Shown: positions 22,518 to 33,663, counted from the stretch's first letter. The stretch: 64,000 bases of DNA from Stercorarius parasiticus (GCA_013396915.1 VWZL01001939.1:186001-250000), one strand, 5' to 3'. Notes: generated from the letters alone by a model not told the origin. A program made the numbers and translations.

Positions 22518-25476
22518 GAGGACATAAATGATCCTGGATCCAAGTAATCTAGAGAACTGAGACCAATTTCCTTAAACTGCTGTTTTGGTTTTATTATAAT
22601 ATTTTAAAACCTTTAATAAACTAATGCAAAAAGCAGATAGACAGCTGAAATCTTAATTCTCTTCCTCTTATCTGAATCTCCACTACATTTCACTTAATAT
22701 TATGCAACAATTGCATTAGTGCCAAGAACTATGGAAATACATAAGACAATTTTTTTCCTTGAAGACCTTACATTCATTTCTTAAAAAATAAAATGCTCAA
22801 AAGAATAAGAAGGAAATCAGAAATGCATCAAGCTGGAAAAAGTCACAGCTCAGGACAGTATCAAAATGCTGTCTAGAACAGGAATTTGCAGAGCCTCATC
22901 TTGATTGGGAAATCAGGGGAAGAAACATGACACTGTGACCTCATCATATTGCACATAACATCAGAAGATGCTGAAAGAGGGCTTCCACTGCTTTTAAGTA
23001 CTAAATTTATGCTCATAGATATCCTTGGTTTGCATTAATTCTTTTTCTATTACCTTTCTATCATCAAAGGAATTGTTTCTTGTCCCTTGTAGAACATCAG
23101 TTATTAAATACCTCTTAGAAACAGGATGTTTATATACAATCCATAAAATATATGAAGTGAGGTTTTCCCATCATTTGCCAATAAGTACTAATTTACAATT
23201 CAAAAAGAGGGAAAATAAAAAGGCTCCCCCCTAAATTACTTTGTGTCAAATTAAGCAAAAATGTAAAACTGATACATATACACAAGCACAAAAAAACCCT
23301 AAATGACTTTAAGAATAGCAACTGCCTGCTTGGATATATATTTTTTAGAAAAGAGAAAAAAAATTGAACTCACCTTAATTTTAGATGGGCCCAAACACCA
23401 CATTTACACTGCTCTCTTATCCATAACAGCCTTCTGCATGCCATTTGTGACACCTGTTTTTCTTCACCTGCTTCTCAGTTAACACCAATGTAAAATGTAC
23501 ACCTGCAACACCTTTTATCCTCCAGCATTTGACTTTTTACCCTTGACTGATATATTTCATTTGTATGTGCTAAGAGAAACAATAACAAAGATATGTGGCA
23601 ACACTTCAGGTTATTCACTGATGTAAGGAACATGTTTTGCATTGTGTTAGGAAGATTAAGAGAAACAGGCTACAGGACAATGTTTTTATTATTACAATTA
23701 TAACAACAAAAAAAGATATCTGAAGGGAACATATAAAACTGAAAGTGTAAGGTTTTAACTAAAAGAATGAAACCCTTACCAAATCTTTGTGGTATAACCA
23801 AAAACCTAAGTTAAGGAGTTATCATGGGATCAAACAGGACATATAGGCCAAACTCTCTCATTCTCCATACTTTTCAACTAACAGAGAACAAAAATACAGA
23901 CAGGTCTTGCACTTGTCAGTCCTACGCAAGTTTTGGGTTTTGGCTTACATGATAAGAAAGACTGGCCTCCCCCACACAGTTTTAGAAGTTAAAGAATACA
24001 AGGCAAGAAATAGCCGGATTTGAGTTTGTAATTGTCAAAAGGAAAACTAACAGAAATTCAAAGTCAAGACAAATCTGTGAATTTGGAATTATTTTTAGCT
24101 ACTTAGATTTTTAGCAGAAGAAAATGAACCAACCACGCAAGTCCTCATTACTTGAATTACAAAGAATATAAACCATTCTCTAGTACACACCAGTCCTAAG
24201 AGAGGGACAGGTCACAGTAGTTGTATCTGACTGTGAGGGTGCCTCGTGGACCTGCTGCTCCCCCTGTGGACATATGAAATGGACTTGTGAGTGCAGCCTG
24301 TTGTGTAGAAAGCAGGTATACATGCCACCATTGACACCGACAATAAATATTTATATTTAAGGGAAGGGGGAAAGGCTCAGATATCATTGTAGAGGGTGCT
24401 GCTTAAAACCTTGTGTAGGAGTAGTCAAAGACTTGCTGATGTCCTTAAGTATGCAAAATGTGAGTAGAACCACTGACATCAGTAAAACTACTTGGAGTGT
24501 ACAAAATTAATTATATGTGTATAAGTAAGACCAAGACTTAATTTAGCAGGGAGAACATTATGAGAACGCTTTCACTGTAGATGCACGTGTACTCTTTTCT
24601 TAGTGAGAGGGTATGATTTTGGACTCCAAAACTAGTGACATAGCACGGCAGTAGTGATGTTAGACTTAGATGGTTTGGCAGGATTTAAAATTCTGTTAGG
24701 CCAGAGGTGGAGTAAGATGGAATGGTGTTAACTTTGTGATTCATGTTATGTGGATTAATACCAAATTAGGAATTTTTAAAAAACGCTAAGCCATACTGCC
24801 AGTTTGTTGGATTCCTTCAGACATTGATATTGTATCTGCTGAAACATCCACTTATTTTAGTAGGAAAAGGATTACTCCTAGCCAATATATATTTATAACA
24901 ATGTGAATAAAATTACATATCAGTATTAACTTTAAGAGTAACTAATAATAGAATTTAATGCTTTTAAAGAGTCTAGTTCAGGATTCTTACTCATACATTC
25001 ATTCTAACAGTAAATAAAAGCATGAGTGCTTTCAGAACTAAAATAAAGGCAGATTAGCGTAACAAAAAATAGAGACCAAAATCAGAATTAGAACATAAAA
25101 GTTATCTTTTAGTTGAAGCAAAAGAACAGGAAGGTTAGAAAGTGCTAGAAGAACAATCAGTGCTTTGAATACTTCTGAGACAACAGCAGAATTGAAATGA
25201 TAAAGACAGATTTTTAATGCATGCTTAGCCCCTTTATCCCCATATCTCAGATGTGTAGCCCTAACAATTTTCCTCAATAATTTTATTTTGGAATTCGGTA
25301 TTAAAATTTCTACTATCTTCTTTTGTCAGTCTTATTATGTTATCTGAAAGAAATGGCATGCTATTGTGCTAACTGATTCTGTTTTGTGTATCAGTATATA
25401 TTTACTTAGGCATCTTTATAAACTTTTATTTCTCAAATAGTCTTTAGTACATTCATAAAGCACAGTCTTAATAACA
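22518..25476. other. AT-rich stretch without a recognisable gene
   Basis: No gene or repeat family recognised. A short, somewhat more GC-rich patch near 24190-24310 has no recognisable coding or repeat identity. Confidence 0.6.
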
Positions 25477-27676
25477 TTCTATTCAAATGGTGTTATTTGA
25501 CAATTTATTATTTCAGTCTTATATCAGTATACCGCAGTTGATATTCAATACTTTGCTGCAGGTGAATAAACGAAACATTGTTTTGTGGCAGTTTAAAATG
25601 ATTTTGTTAACTTCAGAACCATCAGACTGATTTTTTTATAATTTCTATATTTTTATGTCATGAAATAACTTTGCAACTTCCTTTTTACAGCAGTGAGAAG
25701 AATAAAAAAGCAATTATATTTATGAGTCAATGTTTTCTATTATGCTTCTTATTCTATAACAATTTCTCTTCTACTAAGAACTGGAGAAGATAAAATGTCA
25801 ACATAAGTTATACATTCAATAAGTTAAATAATGAAAAGTTACATATTTTTCTGTGCATTGAAATACTTGAATAGTTTCTGCATTGCAAAAATAATACAAT
25901 TTGTGCAATCTTATGCAGTACTGGTAAAGGCCAAAACTGCAAAGTCCTGCCAGCAGTGATATTATTGGCCTTGTGCTCATTCATACTTAAAACAGAGGGT
26001 ATTCTCCTTATATTATATGTATCTGTCATTGAGATACAGGGTCATAAACATCACATAAACATGGTCAAATTACATATAACCTTCCTAAAAACTCAGCCTG
26101 AGGAAATGTTGACAATAATACTGTATCTTTTTTTTCCTGATAAAACAAGAAACAGCAGAATCAGAGTTCAAATATCTTTTCTGCCCACAGAGGACGAAAT
26201 CACATCTGTGGTCTGTCTCAGGAATGTACCAGACATAAAATGGTAGAACAATGAATTCTCCATTAAAACAAAACAAAACAAAAGCTAAAAAAAAAAAAAG
26301 ATAGAAAGTCCAGAGTATCTAATTCAGAAATGGGTATCTTTTCCTATCCTGACAAATGCATACTTTTCAATTGGACCTCCATGTTTTGGCATTTTGGTTT
26401 TTTTTTTAAACTTCAGAGTAGCACAGAAAAGGGAAGGGACAGATTTTTTACTCAAAGTGCTCCATGTCTTAAAGAGTACCTTCAAACTCTGTCAGGATGA
26501 TACAATGTTGGTAAGGGAGCCTGGAGCACAGGTTATTTTTTCCTCTCTCCTTCCAGTTGCAGGCAGCGACACTGGAAGAAACAGACAAGCCTGGCCTACT
26601 AATACATGGCCCTGAGACTGGTATCACCAACATAATTTTGGGTTTTTTGGTAATGAGATGGCCTACACAGCGCCAAGCTCGTTGGCATCAGATGAGATTC
26701 ACCGTTCTCAAAGGTGAAAGAGAGTCTTTGCTCACAAGCTGGTGGGGCTCATTGACAGAGCTTTAAACCAGCCTTGAAGGGAGAGGGGGGTTAATATCAG
26801 GCTTGTTCATGACAAGCTGTGGGATGACATGCCAAGGTTAGAGGAACGGGGTGATAATGAGGACCCTCAGACCCTTGCTCTGAGACATGCTGGCTACACT
26901 GCAGCACACTTGAAGTCTTACAGAGATGACACAGGTGCTCCTGAGGTATTAGGAGACAACAGGGAAACACCGGTGAAATACCTCAAATGAATTAAGGGAT
27001 GTTCCTATAGGAAGGTGACATGGCCAACAGTGCAGCTGAAATGCCTCTACACTAATGCACACAGCATGGGCAACAAACAAGAGGAGTTGGAAACCACCAT
27101 GCTGCTAGAAAACTACAACCTAGTTGCCATTATTAAAACTTGGTGGGACAAATCCCATGACTGGAGTGCAGCTATTGATGTCTACAGGGTGTTGAGAAGG
27201 AACAGGTGAGGAAGGAGGTGCGGAGGCATTGCCGTCTACATCAAGAAATGGATTAAGTGTGAAGAGCTGTTCCTGAAGAATACCCATGAGCCATTTGAAA
27301 GCTTATGGGTAAGAATTAGAGACCGAGGCAGCAAAGGGTACCTTGTGGTTGGTGTCTACTACAGGCCGCCTGATCAAAGGGAGCCTATTGGCAAAGCCTT
27401 CTGGCTCCAGTTACAGGAAGCGTCATGCTCACAGGCTCTCATCCTTCTGGGGGATTTCAACCACGCTGACATCTGCTGGAAAAGTAGCACGGAAAGCTGT
27501 AGGCAATCTAGAAGGTTTCTGGAGTGCATAGAGGATAACTTATTCAGCCAGGTAATAGACAGCACTACCAGAGGAGGTGGGATACTGGACCTGTTGGTCA
27601 CCAACGCAAATGAGCTAATCAGAGACATTAAGATCGGAGGCAGCCTGGGCTGCAGTGATCGTGCACTGGTGGAGTT
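25477..27676 (+). repeat. Duplicated block, copy A (ends at a single-N gap)
   Basis: 25477-26559 reappears base for base, as far as I compared it, at 27678-28760 (offset 2201). 26560-27676 reappears at 28905-30021 (offset 2345). The offset changes because the second copy holds an extra 144 bp. The block includes about 940 bp of non-CR1 flank plus the first 1261 bp of the CR1. Near-identity, direct orientation and a break exactly at an N all point to unmerged overlapping contig ends rather than a biological duplication. Confidence 0.93.
26416..27676 (+). mobile_element. CR1 retrotransposon 5' portion, copy A (cut at the N)
   Basis: Same sequence as the start of the main CR1 at 28617, without the 144-bp tandem duplication. 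It holds the tail of ORF1, with the string QVIFSSLLPV, in-frame stops, and DEIH followed by KRVFAHKLVGLIDRALN. It then holds the ORF2 endonuclease, with CLYTNAHSMGNKQEELE, a TGA at 27207-27209, GVYYRPPDQ and GDFN. The catalytic SDH of the endonuclease reads SDR (CGT at 27660-27662). The sequence stops 14 bases later at the N. It is probably the same physical element as the one at 28617-32534. Confidence 0.92.
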
Positions 27677-27677
27677 N
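27677..27677. other. Assembly gap (single N) with sequence repeated on both sides
   Basis: A lone N follows GGTGGAGTT in the CR1 endonuclease. The sequence then jumps back to TTCTATTCAAATGG, already seen at 25477. It marks the junction of two overlapping contigs. Confidence 0.95.
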
Positions 27678-28616
27678 TTCTATTCAAATGGTGTTATTTG
27701 ACAATTTATTATTTCAGTCTTATATCAGTATACCGCAGTTGATATTCAATACTTTGCTGCAGGTGAATAAACGAAACATTGTTTTGTGGCAGTTTAAAAT
27801 GATTTTGTTAACTTCAGAACCATCAGACTGATTTTTTTATAATTTCTATATTTTTATGTCATGAAATAACTTTGCAACTTCCTTTTTACAGCAGTGAGAA
27901 GAATAAAAAAGCAATTATATTTATGAGTCAATGTTTTCTATTATGCTTCTTATTCTATAACAATTTCTCTTCTACTAAGAACTGGAGAAGATAAAATGTC
28001 AACATAAGTTATACATTCAATAAGTTAAATAATGAAAAGTTACATATTTTTCTGTGCATTGAAATACTTGAATAGTTTCTGCATTGCAAAAATAATACAA
28101 TTTGTGCAATCTTATGCAGTACTGGTAAAGGCCAAAACTGCAAAGTCCTGCCAGCAGTGATATTATTGGCCTTGTGCTCATTCATACTTAAAACAGAGGG
28201 TATTCTCCTTATATTATATGTATCTGTCATTGAGATACAGGGTCATAAACATCACATAAACATGGTCAAATTACATATAACCTTCCTAAAAACTCAGCCT
28301 GAGGAAATGTTGACAATAATACTGTATCTTTTTTTTCCTGATAAAACAAGAAACAGCAGAATCAGAGTTCAAATATCTTTTCTGCCCACAGAGGACGAAA
28401 TCACATCTGTGGTCTGTCTCAGGAATGTACCAGACATAAAATGGTAGAACAATGAATTCTCCATTAAAACAAAACAAAACAAAAGCTAAAAAAAAAAAAA
28501 GATAGAAAGTCCAGAGTATCTAATTCAGAAATGGGTATCTTTTCCTATCCTGACAAATGCATACTTTTCAATTGGACCTCCATGTTTTGGCATTTTGGTT
28601 TTTTTTTTAAACTTCA

Positions 28617-28904
28617 GAGTAGCACAGAAAAGGGAAGGGACAGATTTTTTACTCAAAGTGCTCCATGTCTTAAAGAGTACCTTCAAACTCTGTCAGGATG
28701 ATACAATGTTGGTAAGGGAGCCTGGAGCACAGGTTATTTTTTCCTCTCTCCTTCCAGTTGGAGTAGCACAGAAAAGGGAAGGGACAGATTTTTTACTCAA
28801 AGTGCTCCATGTCTTAAAGAGTACCTTCAAACTCTGTCAGGATGATACAATGTTGGTAAGGGAGCCTGGAGCACAGGTTATTTTTTCCTCTCTCCTTCCA
28901 GTTG
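28617..28904 (+). repeat. Perfect 144-bp tandem duplication inside the CR1 ORF1 remnant
   Basis: Unit 1 (28617-28760) and unit 2 (28761-28904) both run from GAGTAGCACAG to TTCCAGTTG and appear identical. Copy A has one unit only (26416-26559). 144 bp is 48 codons, so the frame stays open and the protein repeats the segment ending in QVIFSSLLPV. The unit starts exactly at the apparent 5' end of the CR1. It may be a real duplication, a haplotype difference, or one more overlap artefact joined without an N. Confidence 0.92.
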
Positions 28905-29122
28905 CAGGCAGCGACACTGGAAGAAACAGACAAGCCTGGCCTACTAATACATGGCCCTGAGACTGGTATCACCAACATAATTTTGGGTTTTTTGGTAATG
29001 AGATGGCCTACACAGCGCCAAGCTCGTTGGCATCAGATGAGATTCACCGTTCTCAAAGGTGAAAGAGAGTCTTTGCTCACAAGCTGGTGGGGCTCATTGA
29101 CAGAGCTTTAAACCAGCCTTGA
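28617..29122 (+). pseudogene. CR1 ORF1 remnant, C-terminal part of an SGNH/GDSL esterase-like domain
   Basis: A single frame runs from the truncated 5' end to a terminal TGA at 29120-29122 and resembles the C-terminal half of CR1 ORF1. Known CR1 ORF1 proteins carry an esterase-like (SGNH) domain. Visible parts are QVIFSSLLPV (typical hydrophobic block), HNFGFFGNEMAYTAP, and DEIH in the place of the family's D-G-x-H, which keeps the Asp and His. KRVFAHKLVGLIDRALN follows. In-frame TGA codons at 28958-28960 and 29060-29062 break it. The N-terminal half of the domain, including the nucleophile serine, is missing because of 5' truncation. The 144-bp duplication doubles the first 48 codons. Family assignment is from memory of CR1 ORF1, not from a search. 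Confidence 0.75.
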
Positions 29123-30463
29123 AGGGAGAGGGGGGTTAATATCAGGCTTGTTCATGACAAGCTGTGGGATGACATGCCAAGGTTAGAGGAACGGGGTGAT
29201 AATGAGGACCCTCAGACCCTTGCTCTGAGACATGCTGGCTACACTGCAGCACACTTGAAGTCTTACAGAGATGACACAGGTGCTCCTGAGGTATTAGGAG
29301 ACAACAGGGAAACACCGGTGAAATACCTCAAATGAATTAAGGGATGTTCCTATAGGAAGGTGACATGGCCAACAGTGCAGCTGAAATGCCTCTACACTAA
29401 TGCACACAGCATGGGCAACAAACAAGAGGAGTTGGAAACCACCATGCTGCTAGAAAACTACAACCTAGTTGCCATTATTAAAACTTGGTGGGACAAATCC
29501 CATGACTGGAGTGCAGCTATTGATGTCTACAGGGTGTTGAGAAGGAACAGGTGAGGAAGGAGGTGCGGAGGCATTGCCGTCTACATCAAGAAATGGATTA
29601 AGTGTGAAGAGCTGTTCCTGAAGAATACCCATGAGCCATTTGAAAGCTTATGGGTAAGAATTAGAGACCGAGGCAGCAAAGGGTACCTTGTGGTTGGTGT
29701 CTACTACAGGCCGCCTGATCAAAGGGAGCCTATTGGCAAAGCCTTCTGGCTCCAGTTACAGGAAGCGTCATGCTCACAGGCTCTCATCCTTCTGGGGGAT
29801 TTCAACCACGCTGACATCTGCTGGAAAAGTAGCACGGAAAGCTGTAGGCAATCTAGAAGGTTTCTGGAGTGCATAGAGGATAACTTATTCAGCCAGGTAA
29901 TAGACAGCACTACCAGAGGAGGTGGGATACTGGACCTGTTGGTCACCAACGCAAATGAGCTAATCAGAGACATTAAGATCGGAGGCAGCCTGGGCTGCAG
30001 TGATCGTGCACTGGTGGAGTTCACAGTCCAGAGGAATATCGGTCAGATGAAGAGTAAAGTCAGGACTCTGAATTTTAGGAAAGCAAACTTCCAGCTCTTC
30101 AAGGAGTTAGTCAATAGTCAAGGACTTGGGAAATGGTCCTCAGGGACAAGGGAGCAGAACAGACCTGGCAGATCTTTATGGATGCTTTCCTTATGGCAGA
30201 AATGGCCCCAGGTGTAAGAAACTGGTAAAGGAGGACAAGAAACTGGCATGGCTGAGTTGAGACCTGCTTGTCAAATTAAAGGGCAAGAAAGAGGCATATA
30301 GGCAGTGGAATAAGGGACAGGTATCCTGGGAAGACTACAGGGGCGCTGCCCATATGTGTAGGAATTGGGTCAGGAAGACCAAGGCACAGTTGGAGCAAAC
30401 TTGGCAAGGGACTCAAAGAATAATAATAAGGGCTTCTGCAGGTATGTCAGCCAGAAAAAGAAA

Positions 30464-30659
30464 AGAAAGTGTGTCCCCGCCATAAGCAAGACTGATAAAC
30501 TGGTCAAAAGAGGAGAAGGCTACGGTACTCAACAAAATTTTTGCCTCAGTGTTCACTGGCACCCGCTCTCTCCACACCTTTTGAGTGGATAGACCACATG
30601 GCAGGAACTGTGGGAGCAGTGTCCCTCCCTTGTAGGAGAAGATCAGATTCGTGACCACC
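30464..30659 (+). repeat. 196-bp contig overlap, left copy
   Basis: AGAAAGTGTGTCCCC…GTGACCACC is repeated exactly at 30661-30856, directly after the N at 30660. It lies in the linker between endonuclease and RT of the CR1. Confidence 0.95.
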
Positions 30660-30660
30660 N
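30660..30660. other. Assembly gap (single N) between two identical 196-bp copies
   Basis: Left copy 30464-30659, right copy 30661-30856. The right copy continues into CTGAGGAAGTTGAAC, the expected ORF2 sequence. Confidence 0.95.
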
Positions 30661-30856
30661 AGAAAGTGTGTCCCCGCCATAAGCAAGACTGATAAACTGG
30701 TCAAAAGAGGAGAAGGCTACGGTACTCAACAAAATTTTTGCCTCAGTGTTCACTGGCACCCGCTCTCTCCACACCTTTTGAGTGGATAGACCACATGGCA
30801 GGAACTGTGGGAGCAGTGTCCCTCCCTTGTAGGAGAAGATCAGATTCGTGACCACC
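30661..30856 (+). repeat. 196-bp contig overlap, right copy
   Basis: Exact copy of 30464-30659, continuing into the RT domain. Removing one copy plus the N gives a continuous CR1. Confidence 0.95.
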
Positions 30857-31046
30857 TGAGGAAGTTGAACATATATAAGTCTAAGGGACCTGATGTGATG
30901 CATCTCAGAGTCCAGAGGGAACTAGCTGATGTAGTTGCCAAGCCACTCTCCATGATATTTGAAAAGTCATGGACGTCAGGTGAAGTCCCTGGTGACTGGA
31001 GAGAGGGAAACATTGCACACATTTTTAAAAAAGGTAGAAAGGACAA

Positions 31047-31180
31047 CCCTGACAACTACCGACATGTCAGCCTCACCTCTGTGCCTGGAAAGATCATGGA
31101 ACAGATCCTCCCTGAAGCTATGCTAAAGCTCATGGAGGACAGGGACAGTATGGCTTCAGCAAGGGCAAGTCTTGTCTGAC
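31047..31180 (+). repeat. 134-bp contig overlap, left copy
   Basis: CCCTGACAACTACCGAC…CTTGTCTGAC is repeated exactly at 31182-31315, directly after the N at 31181. It lies in the RT domain at the [12 protein letters not shown] block. Confidence 0.95.
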
Positions 31181-31181
31181 N
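31181..31181. other. Assembly gap (single N) between two identical 134-bp copies
   Basis: The third single N in the same CR1, with the same layout as the first two. The right copy continues into TAACCTAGTGGCC (…LTNLVAFYD in CR1 RT). Confidence 0.95.
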
Positions 31182-31315
31182 CCCTGACAACTACCGACAT
31201 GTCAGCCTCACCTCTGTGCCTGGAAAGATCATGGAACAGATCCTCCCTGAAGCTATGCTAAAGCTCATGGAGGACAGGGACAGTATGGCTTCAGCAAGGG
31301 CAAGTCTTGTCTGAC
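31182..31315 (+). repeat. 134-bp contig overlap, right copy
   Basis: Exact copy of 31047-31180, continuing into the rest of the RT domain. Confidence 0.95.
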
Positions 31316-32534
31316 TAACCTAGTGGCCTTCTATGATGGCATGACTACATTAGTGGACAAGGGAAGAGCTACAGATGTCATCTGTCTGGACTTCTGTAAG
31401 GCCTTTGACATGGTCCCCCACAACATCCTTCTCTCTGCATTGGAGAGATATGGATTTGTTGGGTGGACTGCTTGGTGGATAAGGAATTGGTTGAATGGTT
31501 GCATCCAGAGGGTAATGGTCAATGGCTCAATGTCCAGATGTAGATTGGTGACAAGCAGTGTCCTTCAGGGGTCTGTATTGGGAACAATATTGTTGAATAT
31601 CTTCATCAGTGACACAGACAGTGGGATTGAGTGCACCCTCAGCAGGTTTGCAGACAACACCAAGCTGAGTGGTGCAGTTGACAAGCCTGAGTTACAGGAT
31701 GCCGTCCAGAGGGACCTGGACAAGATCAAGAAGTGGGCCCATGTGAACCTCATGAGTTTCAATAAGGCCAAGTGCAAAGTCCTGCACGTGGGTCTGAGTA
31801 ACCCCCAGTATCAACAGAGGCTTGGGGATTAAGGGATTGAGAGCAGCCCTTCCAAGAAGGATTTAGGGGTACTGGTAGATGAAAAGCTGGACCTGAGCTG
31901 ACAGTGTGCACCTGCAGCCCAGAAGGCCAGGCCTATCCTGGGCTGCATCAAAAGAAGCATGGCCAGCAGGCTGAGGGAGGTGATTCTTCCCCTCTACTAT
32001 GCTCTGGAGAGACCCCACCTCTAGTACTGTGTCCAGCTCTGGAGCCCTCAGTCCAGGAAAAACATGAACCTGTTGGAGTAGGTCCAGAGGAGGGTCACAA
32101 AAATGATCCAAGGGCTGGAGCACGTCTTCTATGAGGACAGGGTGAGTGAGTTGGAGTTGTTCAGCCCGGAGAAGAGAAGGGTCTGAGGAGACTTATTGTG
32201 GCCTTTCCTTACTTATAGGGGGCTTATAAGAAAGATGGAGACAGACTTTTTAGCAGGTCCTGTGGCAATAGTACAAGGGGTACTGGTTATAACCTAAAAG
32301 AGGGTAGATTTAGACTAGATATAAGGAACGCATTTTTTTACCATGAGGGTGCTGAAACATGGGAACAGGTTCTCCAAAGAGGTGGTAGATGCGCCATCCC
32401 TGGAAACATTCAAGGTTATGTTGGATGGGGCTCTGAGAAACCTGACCTAGTTGAAGATGCCCCTGCTCATTGGGGACGTTGGACTAGATGACCTTTACAG
32501 GTCCCTTCCAATCCAAGTTATTCTATGATTCTAT

Positions 32535-33663
32535 ATTTTGTGTGGAATATGTTGAACTTATTGCAATGCTGAACTTACCATGTCTGCTGCTGTGTTCCTC
32601 GCCGACTTGAGGAATTTGCTCACATTAATTCCATTGTTTTTATTTATGTCAGGCATAAGACAAGACTAAAAGCACCTTTTTTATATGAGTCATGGCTAAA
32701 GTGTTTGAAGAAAAAAATTACAGAATCTCTGAGAAAAGAGATACATAAACACATTTGTTTACATAGCTGAAAACCTATCTGGAATAAATTGCAAATATAG
32801 TTATTTACAGAGTAGATTTTTTAAATAACTGCCTAACCTGACAAATAGCTTCACTTCAGATAAGATGTTTACAGTCTTTAGAATAAGTATACTTTCTCTG
32901 ATATTGTAGATATATAGGATATCTCTAATATTATTTTCATTTGAAAGAAAATGAAAAAAAATCTTTATATACAGAAGCACCAATGTATTTGCTAGTATCT
33001 AAATGCCTGGTTAAAAATTCATCTGGAAGCTTAAATCACAGGCAATTCATTCATCAATATCAATATGAGCAAACTGAAAAGTAAATTTGTACAACTTTAT
33101 TGATCTTTTCTTTTTCCCCAGACAATCCTATGATTTATTCATGTCATCATGCAAACACTTTTTTCTCTTTTCAAATTATGTATTTTTCAGCCTTGTGAAT
33201 TCATCTTCTTTATTCCATTTCAAGAATTTCAACTATTAATAAAACAGTAGTTAGAAAATTGTAATTTTTTTTGAAAATGACAAAATCCTTTCTAAATAGA
33301 AATTAATTGTCCTGTGAGATGAGTGAATGATATATTGTGTTCATTTTACTCAGCATGGTGTAGAAGTAAGCAGCTGTGTCATGATATGCGTTAACATAGG
33401 TTAAAATGAATATCACTCATTCAAGGATACTGTTGGTATTACATATTATAGATGTTAGAACTGGTCTGAAGTCGGAGAATGGGTTGTAAATAGAAGTGGT
33501 CCAGGTGGAATGTATGGAATTTAGGAAAATTAGTTTGCTTTCTGCTTCAAAAAGTGAAAATGTGAGGTGTTTAATGAGAAGTGGTGATCAGCATCTCTTT
33601 CATGCTTCTACCAAAGACAAGAGTAAAGCTACGCATAGATAAATAATGTGGTTATAGTTCACA
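32535..33663. other. AT-rich spacer between two CR1 copies
   Basis: No gene or repeat recognised. Strongly AT-rich, with only short open frames. Confidence 0.6.

Larger units (their letters stand above)
27678..30021 (+). repeat. Duplicated block, copy B
   Basis: Second copy of 25477-27676, identical as far as I compared it except for a 144-bp tandem duplication (28617-28904). Unlike copy A it continues past GGTGGAGTT into the rest of the CR1 ORF2, so it is the copy to keep when reconstructing the locus. 27678-28616 is AT-rich non-CR1 flank with an (AAAAC)n plus poly-A stretch near 28467-28500. No gene was seen in it. Confidence 0.93.
29360..32450 (+). pseudogene. CR1 ORF2 remnant: AP-type endonuclease and reverse transcriptase
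   Basis: The endonuclease begins near CLYTNAHSMGNKQEELE. A TGA at 29552-29554 sits where an Arg codon is expected (probably CGA to TGA). GVYYRPP and the active-site GDFN (29795-29806) are intact, but the catalytic SDH reads SDR (CGT at 30005-30007). The frame shifts near 30180-30220 and stops recur in the linker. RT blocks follow: [18 protein letters not shown], a frameshift near 31275, motif A DFCKAFD (31389-31409), motif [18 protein letters not shown], and motif C at 31647-31658 as FADN instead of FADD. A TAA near 31831, a TGA near 31900 and TAG codons further on break the C-terminal part, which ends at a TAG at 32448-32450. It is non-functional on several independent grounds. The duplicated joins at 30660 and 31181 add further apparent breaks that are not biological. 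Confidence 0.92.
28617..32534 (+). mobile_element. Long 5'-truncated CR1 non-LTR retrotransposon (main copy)
   Basis: The element starts inside ORF1 and runs through ORF2 to a typical CR1 3' end: GACGTTGGACTAGATGACC, then TCCCTTCCAATCC, then ATTCTATGATTCTAT ending at 32534. Order: ORF1 esterase-like tail (28617-29122), endonuclease (about 29370-30025), linker, RT (about 30860-31830) and C-terminal region (to a stop at 32448-32450). Two single-N joins at 30660 and 31181 add 197 and 135 spurious bases, so the true length is about 3.59 kb, or 3.44 kb if the 144-bp tandem copy is also an artefact. Many stops, at least two frameshifts and lost catalytic residues show it is inactive. No convincing target-site duplication was found. 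Confidence 0.95.

Noticed and set aside
26085..26276. Pairs of identical small open frames at 25808-26276 and 28009-28477, suggesting a duplicated gene
   Set aside because: They lie in the flank repeated by the contig overlap at 27677. The identity comes from the assembly duplication, and the frames have no family motif.
26385..26416. Possible target-site duplication of the main CR1 (ATTTTG before the 5' end and after the 3' end at 32535)
   Set aside because: The 5' match is about 20 bases away from the first CR1-like base, and the string is common in AT-rich DNA.
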